Shown here: one piece after another, positions 47,949 to 59,422 of the stretch
Layout: the number at the start of each line of letters is the position of its first letter
Numbering within the stretch: position 1 is the stretch's first letter
DNA from: Welwitschia mirabilis
Lineage: Eukaryota > Gnetophyta > Gnetopsida > Welwitschiales
Length of the DNA stretch: 64,000 nt
Direction of reading: 5' to 3'
Assembly: GCA_051453625.1 (NCBI GenBank)
Contig: JBOZIK010000001.1
Span: 248,819,022-248,883,021 of the forward strand
Notes under the pieces: model-generated
Databases searched by the model: none
Seen by the model: the letters and a program-made list of their open reading frames with translations, nothing else
What the model was told of the DNA's origin: nothing
Translations under genes and position numbers: made by a program

Positions 47949-47966
47949 TAGTGCTACTATTAAGGT
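47949..47966 (+). promoter_or_regulatory. Decayed tRNA-Asp primer-binding site of element D
   Basis: TAGTGCTACTATTAAGGT lies ten bases after the 5' LTR. Against the complement of the tRNA-Asp 3' end, 7 of 18 positions match, 9 are C to T or G to A, one is T to C and one is a transversion. On its own this is weak, but site X and site A decay the same way at the same relative position. Confidence 0.45.
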
Positions 47967-49344
47967 GATGGAATGGGAGATTTATAGCAAGGCATGTATA
48001 AAATTTTATTTTCTTACATCTTATATTTTTAGTATTTTCAATTTTTGCATTTTCTAGTGATTGGCTTTGATTCCATTCCAATGATAATAAATGTAGTCTT
48101 AGTCTTTTTTACATTTTAATTTCTACATCTTTAATTTTTATATTATCCAATGGTTAACACTAGTCCTTTCCAATGATACTCTAATTGGTTTAGTTCTTTA
48201 GGTTTTTTAAAGTTATTTTATTTATTTTTTTAGCTCTAACCTAAAATACTATTTTTATATCAATATTTTTATATACACAACTAACTAATTATTATAGATT
48301 TTATTGTCATATTTCTCTTAAATTAAGAAACAAACAATGATAATAAATCAAAGGGATTCAAAAAAAAAAAAAAAAAAAAACTAGATAAGAATTTGCTTCC
48401 TTCTTTTTGTTTTTATAAATTTCAAATATAGTATATTTTATTCTTAGTACTATTTACATTAGATTAGTTTTTAAAATTCTATTTGATTTTCTATAACATC
48501 ATTTTTCTTAGCATTTCTATAGGTTTTATCTTTTTCTTCTATCATTTTAATTTCTATAGTTTTTTATCTATTGCCTATTACATGAAGAAATTTTCTCCAC
48601 ATTGAGAGTTATAAATATCTATTCCTAAGAATTTACTACTTGAAACACTAACACTATTATTACACCTCATTAATGTTGTTAGTTTTTCAAATCTTATTAA
48701 TCTTATTAGATATGAAGTCCCCTCTAAAATTCCACATAATATTGATTAGAGATGTAACTCCTTCATTAGATTATATGAAATACTTTATAATTCTAAATGG
48801 ATTCTAACATTAAAAGCACATGTTTTTATTAAAACTATGAATATTCTTATAATTTTATTAATCATGTTTAACCTAAATGAAGTGTACGATATTATTTTGA
48901 CTTAAAAAAACTATAAAGAATGATCTATAAATTAAATACTTAGATTATCTTTTATGTTTTCTTAAACCTCCTAGTGTGCATAGTTTAGATCCTTACTGAG
49001 AGAATTATGAATATGTACTTTCTATCATCCCTTATAACTCTCATCCCTCATTACCTTATGAATTACCTGTAACTCATAATCCATATCATTTATTGTTTAA
49101 CTAATATCCTTCATATTCTCTTCTATATTCTTAATGTTTTAACAAATACCATTCATCTCTTAATAACTAAGAACCCTTTTCAAATTCCTTAAAAGACATT
49201 TTAAAAATCTTCATAGAGTCTTAAACTCAAATTAATCATAAAAATGCTTCCATCATCTAAAGTCTTAAGCAAAGTCTTTAATAATTAAATTAAACCCATG
49301 CTCAAATCATTAGTAATTTAATTAATAAGAAAAGGAAGATCATC
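47967..49344 (+). other. Element D internal region, 5' part
   Basis: It is partly collinear with element X 32659-33996. It includes a run of 21 A at 48360-48380, at a place where X has shorter A-runs, so this is a simple expansion and not a poly(A) tail. No domain is recognised. Confidence 0.5.
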
Positions 49345-49870
49345 CTACATTTCATAAATCTACTATTACAAGTTTTAAATTAATTAAGAATGAAATTGAA
49401 ATGAATAAGGAGCTATATTATGAACACATATTAGAGAACGAGACATCACTTGGGAAAATTGACATAGTTAAGTAATTTTATACATGCAAGGATGAGTCAA
49501 ATATTAATGAAGATAATAACATCAATGAAGAATTCATACATGCTTTATCATATGTAAAACTCATGTCTTTTTGTTAACATTTATGTGATAAAATTTTTTA
49601 TATATCATCACCATCTTTTGAGTAAGATTTAATGTTTAATAAAGAAGAAAAACCTTCCTTATATTTCAAACTAATTTCTAATTCTTTTGATAAATAATCA
49701 CCTTATCTAATGATTTTTAATTCACTTTTTTCTTCACCTCAAAATGACATCTTATAAGATTTGTTAAGAAAGAATAAGAAAGCTATATGATGGACCTTTT
49801 TATATATTAAATAAGTAGAACTTACTACTTAAATGAATGTGTTCTCTTCAATTTGATATACTTAAGTACA
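49345..49870 (+). pseudogene. Element D copy of the unrecognised X/D ORF
   Basis: The reading starts near HPTFHK, then runs ELYYEHILENETSLGKIDIV, NINEDNNINEEFIHAL, and LMIFNSLFSSPQNDIL with several stops, all in one frame. The same words in the same order occur in element X at 33997-34620. The product is unknown. Confidence 0.5.
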
Positions 49871-51263
49871 AAAATTACATAGATAATCTCCTACTTCATA
49901 ATCATCACTCTTAAGCCTCATAGAATTTATTATCTTGAGCCTCTTTCCATGCATTACTCTAGAAGAATATATTTTGAGAAATTATTAGTTTCATTTCATT
50001 ATTTTAGATTACATTTTTCATTTATATTAGACTTAGAATGAGTAGGTACACTCATAATATAATCAATTTTTCCTAATGGTGCATCTCTCATAAAACCACC
50101 TAAGCATTAACACCTTTATAATTATTACCTTTAAACCTTTTACATAGATAACCCTAAATTTTACTCATACCCTAGAATCAGTCATTACTACCTTAAACCT
50201 TATCATCCACCTATTGTAATATGGCATTACTTCGTAAGTCTCACTGATCACCCAGCTCGTCCATCTTACTATGAGCTGATGAGTCTTATCATTCCTAGGT
50301 AATGGCCTTCTTACATAAATAAGAATAAGAGATATTTTTCATTCCATGGATTTGGTTTAGATTAGGTATATATTTATTTTTCAATAGTAAGCCATCTTTA
50401 TCTTTAAGTTCTTTTGTTAAGGCTTACAATCATTTGATGTCTATAATTTGAAATCAAGGAGAGAAAAGGTGATTTTTCTACTTTCAGGATTTGTCTTTCT
50501 TTTAAGCATTCATGAGTATAAGATCACTTATTTATTAGGATAATGATCCAATGACACATATTATGTGATTAAATAAAACATAAAAAGGAAAATTAAAAGA
50601 AAAATAAGACTATCTTCTCTTAAAATATATTATTTTTTTGATTAATTTGATTAGGTTTAGTTAAGTGCATTGAAGCTATGGATGCTCACTAATGATATAG
50701 CTCCAATGATTTATGGTACATTTAACTCCACTGTAGCTATAGAAGCCCCTTATCAATGTAGCACTAACTTCTTCATGTACAACATGTTTAACTCTACTAT
50801 AATGAGATTTATAACACCAAATTCTTAATATGATCATATGATTAAAGCATGTTACTTATAACTCTAAAATGATAAGGTTGAAAAGAGCTTAAGGTAGGAT
50901 TTAAGACTTCTCATGAATTACTTATTTTAACATTGGTTACTTAACATTTTTTTCACTATCTTAGTTTGTATGAATTTACTTTATTAATACCTTTCCTTCT
51001 TTTGACTTAGGTTCATAATCAAATAATATTTTATAGGCATTAATTTAGTTTATTAGTTTCATTTATTCATAACATGCATATTACATTTTTAGTTATGTTT
51101 TTACTTACTTCATTTTCATTCAATTCACCATTTCATATCACATGCATTCACCCTTCCATCTCTATAAGAAAACATACTTAAAGAGTCATCTATGTTTATT
51201 ATAATGAAATCTTCCCATCTATGAGTTATGATAGGACTAAGTCTAAAATATTATTAAGATCAA
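49871..51263 (+). other. Element D internal region, middle, left of gap
   Basis: Non-coding as far as I can see. The block at 50090-50230 matches X at 34990-35130. The segment from about 50507 to 51240 is repeated, with a ~250-bp deletion, to the right of the gap. Confidence 0.5.
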
Positions 51264-51363
51264 NNNNNNNNNNNNNNNNNNNNNNNNNNNNNNNNNNNNN
51301 NNNNNNNNNNNNNNNNNNNNNNNNNNNNNNNNNNNNNNNNNNNNNNNNNNNNNNNNNNNNNNN
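51264..51363. other. Assembly gap (exactly 100 N)
   Basis: This is a gap of unknown size flanked by two diverged versions of the same segment. The open frame at 51260-51472 runs into the Ns and is not a gene. Confidence 0.95.
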
Positions 51364-52325
51364 AAGTATTTATGAAGATAAAGATTTTTTTTATTAGGCT
51401 AATGAACAAATGAAATTTTATATGTGAATATATATATTTATTAAAAGTAGAATCAAAATAAAAATAAAACATGTTTAAGATGTTTAGTTAAACTCTATAT
51501 ATATTTATATGTATATTACTTAAGACCTTTATATTACTCTTGATTTGGATGAATTTACGTTATCAATGCCTTGTCTTATTATAACTTAGATTAATAATTA
51601 AATAATCCTTTTCTAGGCCATTACTTTATTTTAATAGTTCATTTATTCATATCATGCATCGTAGAATCTTAGTTGCATTTTCATTTCACCATGTCATACC
51701 ACATGCATTTACCATTTCCTCACAATGATAAATCATACATAAGGTACATATGTATTTTTTGTGATGAATATCTCTTCTTCCATCCAGACTTTCTTCATCA
51801 TCTTTATTTTTATTGTTTATCATTTTTACCTTTCTTCATTTTAAATTTTTTATTTTTTCTCTCTGTTTATCCCTTTCATTTATAATAACCATATATGAAG
51901 TCTAATGAGTTAGCCATTTCTAAAAAGAGTTTCATTTTACTTAATCTATTAATTTAGGCATGTTGCACTACACTTTTTATTTTTAGATTTATTTTGTATT
52001 ATTTTCCTTTTCTTTTTTCTAGTTTCAATAAAAGGACATGTATGAAGCCTCTTTATTGAATATATGAATNNNNNNNNNNNNNNNNNNNNNNNNNNNNNNN
52101 NNNNNNNNCCAAACTTTAAGGATAAATTTTAACTTTAGGTGAAGGTCATGGAATTTATATTTTTTAATTTTAATGCATTATTTTTCCTAAAAAATGGCCA
52201 AAGATTTTCAAATTTTTCATCATTCTTAAATAATATTAATATTTTTACTTAGAAAAATATTCATGTTAGTTATTGTTTATCATTTTTTTTGATAAGGAAC
52301 TAGAAAAAAGTCTAGTTAAGAAATA
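51364..52325 (+). other. Element D internal region, right of gap
   Basis: 51364-51890 repeats 50507-51240 ('tttattaggctaatga' against 'tttattaggataatga'; 'cataccacatgcatttacc' against 'catatcacatgcattcacc'). 52109-52325 matches the 3' internal end of X. A 39-N gap lies at 52070-52108. The open frame at 51673-51885 has no support in the other copy. Confidence 0.6.
52070..52108. other. Assembly gap (39 N)
   Basis: A short N-run in the 3' internal part of element D. Confidence 0.95.
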
Positions 52326-53457
52326 TTTTAACATGTTAAAGTAACATTTATATTAGATATTTTAGTCTAATTTATTATAAGTAAAGAACTTAATTTAACT
52401 ATTTTAATCATAGAAATATGTCTTCTCTTATTTTATATGTTATAAAAAGTTTTACGATATTTTACACAATGTTTTTAGATCTTTAGCCACATTTTGAAGG
52501 ACATGATCAAAGGTGGATTCAAATTTCCATAAAAGGATGGGAGTGATGGTGATAAGTGGTGGTACCACTAGTTGATGGAGGAATATTTCTTCAAAGGCCT
52601 GTTGTTAGATTCTTTATGGAAATTACCAAGAAATATTATGAGATGAAGATTCCAAACACTCTACCAAATACTACAAGGTAAGGAATTCTAACCACTACAT
52701 CAAATACTAAATAATAAATGATTCAACCATTCTAACCTTAGCCTTATTTATAATCATTCTTTTGTGATTAGAGAAATTATTTTATCATGCCTTTCTATTT
52801 TCCTCATTTGAAAATGTACTACCCTTGAGGCTATCTTGATGTTTTTCTTTCAAGCTGGCATTTTTCTTCATTAATATAATGCATAATTCATTTCTGATAA
52901 TAACAGTAATTCTTAATACTTATGATTTTGTTCATACTTTAAATACTTCATATGAATCTACATTTTTTCTAAGTTATTTATATTTTTAAGTGAATCCTTA
53001 TTGTTCATATTCTAGTTCTAGTTTAATTTGATTTAATAGTTCTTTGGATCTGTTTCCTACTTATCAGGATTATGAATAAGCTATAATAGACTAAAGTGAT
53101 AGAAGAATTTGACCATTACTCATGTGATGAATCAAATAATTTAATCATCATTTGAGATGTAATGAACTTGAAATATTTTTGGATTTAAAGGGAACTTGTA
53201 ATATATCTTAAAAAAGAATTCTTTCATTTTGTTGAAACATTTAAGCTTTTCATTAAGTTATACATGCATTGCTAGCCTTTTGTTTGTTGAATTTCTTCTT
53301 TATTTTCATTATCAACTTGAATTTTTAATTAAATCTTTTCACTATTTAGAAGTGTATGCTTTATGGTTTTCTAACATGAATTATCATTAAGGACTGAGTA
53401 ATACTAGGTCCTTTCTATAGTAAAAAAATAGCTTTTATTTATAAAATCTAATCCTCA
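52326..53457 (+). repeat. Element D 3' LTR
   Basis: Its start TTTTAACATGTTAAAG corresponds to the X LTR start. The U3 words 'gatctttagccacattttg' and 'acatgatcaaaggtgga' match X at 38701-38740. The 3' half matches the D 5' LTR. A TATA-like TTATTTATAATC lies near 52745. Confidence 0.72.
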
Positions 53458-56400
53458 ATCATGATTATTTATTATAATTTTTTCATTAGATCATCTTTAT
53501 ATTTTATCTAGAACTGGTCTTCCTTTATAAGAAAGAAATTTTATCATACTACTAAAGAAATATTCATTAGAAAATTTCTTTAGACATAATAGCATCTTCT
53601 TCATCTATGATGATGCTAAAGTTTATATCCACCATTATATTTTATCAAGAGTTGCTCACTGTGGTTTTGTATTAATGTAATAGCAACTTATCATTACATT
53701 TTAGTAACTCACCGATGGCACCTATTAATAATTAAACATTTAATATTAATGATAGTATGATTATGTAAGATTAAAGTTATCATATCATTAATAATAACAT
53801 AGAAAATGTCAACTACGAAGCCCTTATAAAAAATTTCTAGTCCTTTCTTATAGTAATTTTTTATAGATCCTTTCTTTATTTTTTAAAAATATCAAATGGT
53901 TTACTCTTTAATAAATACCATTTTTTCTAGAGTATTTCATGAATAATTATCATTAGCTAAGATTCTTTTTTAAGATTTAAAATAGCTACTTAAACTAATA
54001 TTCAATTTCATCAAATAAACCAATTATTGTTTAAGGACATGTCATGTCTATTTTACTAATTTTGATGTAATCTCCATAAAAAGTTTTTAGTTTTTTAAAA
54101 TATTATCTTAAGCTGTAATTTTCTTGATTAATTTATTATTAGAAAATTAGTTTTCAATATGATAGTGTAAGAAAATTTTTAGTTATTTTCTTAGTAAGGT
54201 GGAATATTGTTAAGAGAGTGGGATAAGTTTTCTTTGTTAACTCTTTTCTTTTTTACATATATATATATATATATCCACTAATTATCTCATCTTGTTGAAA
54301 AGTTCTAAATTTTTTTTACATTTAATTCCTTCTAAATTACCTTATAATAGTTTATCTCATTTTAAAATATTCTTAAATGTTATGTTTAAAAATATTTCTG
54401 TATAGGTAATTAATTATTTAAAATTTATTGTTAAAGAATATTTTATTGATTTTCTTTATCCCCTTGAAATTTTAAAGAGAGATTACAAAATAAATTTGAA
54501 TCACTGATTCCTTAAATCAAACTCCATAGGGACATTGACTTGCATCTTATTTATTTGTAATTTATCTTAGGTAGTTCTTGATTTGTCTCTTACTTTTAAA
54601 TTCTTCCTTATTATAGCATTAGAATGTTTTTTTCCTTATACGAACTACTTTTCTAAATCATAATTCTACTTTCCTACTAGATCAAATTATTTAAAAAGTT
54701 TTATTTTGTTAAGATTTAATTGGATTTGTAGTTCTTTAATTATTTTTCTTAATTATTATCCTCTTACTAGGTTCCTTTTGTTTTCTACCTACCTAACTAA
54801 TTTTTAGTTTCCAATTTAAAAATTACTTTGATTTTGGATTTGTTAATTCAACTTTATTATTCTTTTAGAATGCACTTATAAACTCTAAAATTCTTATTTA
54901 ACATATAAAGTAAGCACAATAAATTTCCATTTAAATTTCATTTAATATCTTTTGCAATTTATATAGCTAGAGATATAATCATAAGGAATAAAGGGTCTTA
55001 TGGTACTTTAACAAATTAAATTCCTTATTAAAATCAAACATTCAAACATTTTTAAAAGATGAATAAGGATATTGAAGTTAAGTTTATAGAGAAACTAATA
55101 ATTCTAAATCCTTTACTAAAGTAATAATTACAACTTCTATAACAAATTAAGAAAGTAATATTAAAATAAGTAGACTTGAGGTTCATCCTTGAATATTCCC
55201 AGTAAAATTTAATAGAGTATTTTTATAGAGAAAATTTATAACAAAGTATATCTACTAATTTATTTTAATAAAAATATCTCTAAGTAATTTTTTTATTAGA
55301 AGGAATCAAATATCTATTTGATAAGTCCATAACTCTAAAAATTCTTATGAAAGGTAACTACACATGATAAGCAAATACTTTTACTATCATTCTTATATTA
55401 GAAAAGTAATTATATGCTTTAACATCTAGGGAATATCCTATTTTTAATTTTTATTCTTTGTTTTTGATTTATCAAATCAGGTTTTTAAGACTTTTAGTTT
55501 GCACAATTCAACATGGAATACTAACATATGATAGATAATAGATTATAGTACATTGTGCTAGAAACAAAATATTCTATGCAATTTCATTTGTTAAAGTATT
55601 TGTTCCCTTTTGCTTTAATGGTTTTGAAGTATTCCATCACTTGATATCCCAATCATAGAAAGTACTTCTCTTTCTTTCTTGGCCTTTAGTATACCACACT
55701 ATTTTGGTTGTTCTAAAATTTCATTAGTTAATTCTAAGTTAATAATAATTTATTCTTATTCTTTGGTATCTGTTAAAATGGATTTCTTATTATGTTCTAC
55801 TAATATAATTATAAAGAAAAATTAATGAAAGAAGTATTCATAGAATTTTACATTAATCCTCAAAAACCTTGTTCCATTTTTTACTCTATAGCTCTAGTTT
55901 TTAGTATGGAAAGTTTGCCTAGCTTAAAAATATTAAGAACTCCACTTTGATAATGATTTTATAATATATAAAAATTAAATTTAAAATATATTAATAATAA
56001 AATGTAAATACCTTCTTACATTCAAAGGAATAATAATCTCTAAAAGTAGAAACTTACATTTTACATTTCATATCTTTTACTAGACAAAGATATTTTTTAA
56101 GAGAAAAAGTGAAAAGAAGCTTATGAATCTTAAGGTATAGTAATTTTGATGAGTACACAAGAAAATTTTATAAATGTAAGAGATAGAAATTAACATACAA
56201 AACTACCTTTAAGAATAAAATTTATGGATATTTTTATACTATTTCTTACTTAATATTATTGATGACCTCATTATTATTAGAAATAAAAGTGTGTTGCGCT
56301 ATTTTAGATATGGTGTTAATAGCCCTTTAATATCCTCATTAAAATCCCAATTGATATACTTTTATGTTAGAAATATAAGATGAATAATCCTCATATTTGG

Positions 56401-56697
56401 ATACCTTTGTTACTTTCTCCCCTCCTCGTTCATCCATATTAAGGATCTTAGTGATAAGTACTTACTAACTATGTCATTGAAAAAGAAGTTTTTAAGAAGT
56501 TGAGTGAACATATAAAGTGAGATACGTGAATGCTCTATGTTGTCACATTGGTTTTATAGTATTATGATCATTAATGGACTGTTAATTATTGGATAAATAA
56601 TATGTTAATATTAATATTGCTTTTTTGTTATCTTGTAGGGTAAGAAATTTTGATAAAGTGATATCGATAAACCTCAAATAGTCCCATTTATGATATA

Positions 56698-56835
56698 TTA
56701 TGATGGCATCTATAAAGATAAATGATAAATTTTAGTGTAGGAAATGATTAGACTTAATAATTTTATGGCATCTATATAGAATTAATTATTTTATGGCTAA
56801 AGATAATGATAAAATTTAGTGTAGGAAATTATTTG
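56698..56835. repeat. Tandem duplication, period about 84 bp
   Basis: 'atggcatctataaagataaatga...tttagtgtaggaaatgatt' is followed by a second version with 'tttagtgtaggaaattatt'. The repeated core 'aaattttagtgtaggaaat' is at about 56728 and 56812. Confidence 0.55.
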
Positions 56836-57179
56836 ACTTAAAACTAGAAATTCCTTGCTTTTGCATGGAAAATCTAGAAAGAAAGATTAGAGTAAAATTT
56901 TCTTAATTAACCAGCACCACTATATAGGTAACAAGAAATACTAGTGTTTTTATTAGATCATCTCCATCTTCTAGCTCATGCTTTAAAATAATGGTAATGA
57001 CCTAAAAATAACATGACGAAATTTATAAGTTTACTTATATCATTAAAAAGGTTAAAAAACAAATTTTTATGAGTAAATAATTAAAGTAATGTATTTAGTT
57101 ATGATAAATTAATACCAAGCTTTTGCTAGTTCCTTAGCAATAAACTGTGATAAATAATGACTAAGATCGAAAGCTTTCT

Positions 57180-57480
57180 AAGTAAAGACATTTAAGTATA
57201 ATGTAAAAAGATTTTTAAAAACTTTAACATTTGTGGACAATTTTAAAGATGATTGAGGACTTAAAAATAATATTTAAGTAAAGATTCCATACCACTGAAC
57301 TAAAAGTATTAATAAGAATGATAAGATGTAAAAATTTAAAAGTAAAACATTTATGTTTAATTTAAAAAAGATTAAAAATGTGAAAAATTATGGCTAATTT
57401 TTTTTAAAAAAATGAGGCATTAAAAATAATTTTTAAGTACAAATTTTATACCCTGAAGCCAAAGTTAAACTTTATCCTTA
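57180..57480. repeat. Tandem duplication, period about 160 bp
   Basis: Units begin 'agtaaagacatttaagt' (57181) and 'agtaaaacatttatgt' (57341). Both later contain 'ttaaaaataat' with 'tttaagta' and 'ataccactgaa' or 'ataccctgaa'. The units are diverged, so it is an old duplication. Confidence 0.5.
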
Positions 57481-58122
57481 AATTTTATAATGATAGAAAA
57501 AAGCACTAGATAGTTTCAAAATAAGTTAATGCATCACTAAAATGAAGAGGCTTCATAGATGTCAATTTATTGAATCTAGAAAACAAAAAAAAAGACAATG
57601 CAAAATCATTTGAAATGAATAAAATTATATATGTAAAAGTAAAAATAAATCTTATAAATAAATATCAATCATTATGTTGTGGTGCATATTTATGCAATGT
57701 GATGTCCTGAATAGAATCCTGTCAATTACAAATATAATGCATAAACAAAACACATTAATATAAATGGGAGTGACCAGAATTTTGTAATTCATCGAAGGCC
57801 AAAGTAGGAAATAAGAGAGTTGCTTTTTCACAAAGAAATGATTATACTCTAACTATAGACATAACTTACAATGCATGAAATTAAAATGCAATACACTCGT
57901 GTAAAGCTAATCTATGAAAAGAAAATAATAATGCACTTAACCTAAATTAACCATGCACAAACTTAATAAATGTTGCCTTCATAACCAATATCACTCAAAG
58001 AATTATCACCAAATTAAAAGCAACATAATCTATGAGGATGAAAAACAATTATACATTAAAATTAGAAAAGGAAATGTTTTGTATTAAATCGTGAACCACA
58101 TCTGTATTACAAAGTAGCCACA

Positions 58123-58188
58123 CCTTAATGGAGGAAACACTATCCAACACCAAGAACCTCAATGGAGGAAACACCATCCAACACCAAG
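58123..58188. repeat. 34-bp tandem duplication in the B LTR
   Basis: Two units, 58123-58154 and 58157-58188, both contain 'aatggaggaaacac' and 'atccaacaccaag'. The A LTRs have one unit only. Confidence 0.8.
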
Positions 58189-58260
58189 GGTTGTGCTTTG
58201 GTTTAATTGGTATGGCTTGTCCAAGATCCTTTGGATAACGTATGTGGGATTTCTCAATAG
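58189..58260 (+). other. Insertion with tRNA-like promoter boxes (possible SINE head)
   Basis: These ~72 bases are absent from both A LTRs. TGGTTTAATTGG at 58199-58210 fits a pol III A box, and GTGGGATTTCTC about 45 bases on weakly resembles a decayed B box. The spacing is right for a tRNA-derived SINE head, but I see no tRNA fold, tail or flanking duplication. It may be unrelated sequence. Confidence 0.3.
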
Positions 58261-58882
58261 AACTAGACTCTCTGAAACTATAAGGATGAATCTCTAGCCC
58301 TTCGGTCTCCTGTCATGAGAATTTAAAGTAAAAATGAAGAAAAGTAAGAGTTGAGGACAAGATCACTATTTATTAATAATAAGCACACAAGAAAATGGAC
58401 AGAAAGATGTAAGTAAAACTATAATGATCATGAAAGAAGAAACAGATGCATATGTGGCAAAAGTTAGGTGAATGTTCAAGGCAAACATTACAATAACGTC
58501 ATTTGGCTAGTCATCCAAAAGATAAAAGAGATTATAAAACATCAAAATTAACTTACATTAGCTACAAGGTAAATTACAGTTAGCATTCCCATTAGCATAA
58601 ATTACTAGATCATATGTATAGTAGTTTGGATGATGAGGTTGATGATGGTATTTTACAAATCTTTAATCAGTGCATCATTCTCAACATTTTGTCAAAAGTT
58701 TTTTCAAAAATAAAAAATATTTAGAATTACTTAAAATGCTATAAATCATCATGAAGATTGCATGTTTTCATCTCTTCAATCTTAGCTCTCCATTATCACA
58801 GAAATCAAGAATTTACTTATTTATTAACCTGTAAAACCACTCAAAATACCGTATCAAATATGTGTAGGTTGGTGATGCAACA

Positions 58883-58897
58883 TAGGCCCCCATTTAG
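58883..58897 (-). promoter_or_regulatory. Polypurine tract of element B
   Basis: The minus strand reads AAATGGGGGCCTA directly before the 3' LTR (TGTTGC). It is better kept than in element A. Confidence 0.65.
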
Positions 58898-59422
58898 CCT
58901 TATCAGTCCCTAATAAAACCAGATGATAAACCATGTTTATGAGTTAACTTATTAAATAATAAAATAGCTAGGACACATAAGAAAATTATCTCAAAAATAT
59001 TTTTAAAAATTACAGAGATACAAACTAGATGTTAAGAAATCAGTAAAACTAAACATTTCACCTACTAGAACTTAATCGATTAGTCATCTAGGACATTGTT
59101 TAGACAATGAAGGGGACAATAGGAGTAAAAAAGGTCTTTAAAATTAGGAACCTATAACAAAATTTTTATTTTTATAGATAATCAAATAGTGTAATAAAAT
59201 AACCCTCCAATAAATTAAGTAGTAATGAATAGAAATTTTACCTTAGTAAAATAAATCCTTATCATAACATGTAAAAAATTAAAAGATAGACATGAAAAAT
59301 TAGATTTAAATCAGTACACCATGCTAGAAAAATAAAGTGTCTATAACATATTAAAAGAGAGTTTTTAGTACAAATGATGTATATAAGAAAAAATACAAAA
59401 TAATAATATAAATTCACTTCCT
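58898..59422. other. Element B 3' untranslated stretch
   Basis: It is collinear with 20701-21226 of element A. No coding sequence is seen. Confidence 0.5.

Larger units (their letters stand above)
47160..53457 (+). mobile_element. Element D: relative of element X with truncated 5' LTR
   Basis: It has a partial 5' LTR (about 47160-47938), a decayed primer site at 47949-47966, an internal region sharing order and words with X (including the unrecognised ORF), and a 3' LTR at 52326-53457. No pol is visible. The first ~340 bases of the 5' LTR are missing next to the Z LTR. A 100-N gap interrupts the internal region. LTRs of X and D are related but not the same subfamily (1436 against 1132 bp). 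Confidence 0.75.
53458..57674. other. Unassigned AT-rich DNA between elements D and B
   Basis: I find no coding domain or LTR pair in these 4.2 kb. It contains an AT dinucleotide run at 54257-54275 and two tandem duplications listed separately. It is probably the flank into which B inserted and may include older elements beyond recognition. Confidence 0.5.
57675..58882 (-). repeat. Element B 3' LTR
   Basis: It aligns with both LTRs of element A, with plus-strand ends TGTTGTGGTG and GCAACA. It is about 100 bases longer (1208 against 1105) because of a 34-bp tandem duplication and a ~72-bp insertion at 58123-58260. Confidence 0.9.

Noticed and set aside
48360-48380. Poly(A) tail of a retroposed sequence
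   Set aside because: The same place in element X also has A-runs, so this is a simple A expansion inside D.
54257-54275. AT dinucleotide run as a notable satellite
   Set aside because: It is a short, ordinary microsatellite in AT-rich DNA.
58189-58260. A functional tRNA gene
   Set aside because: I could not fold acceptor, anticodon and T arms; only an A-box-like motif is present.
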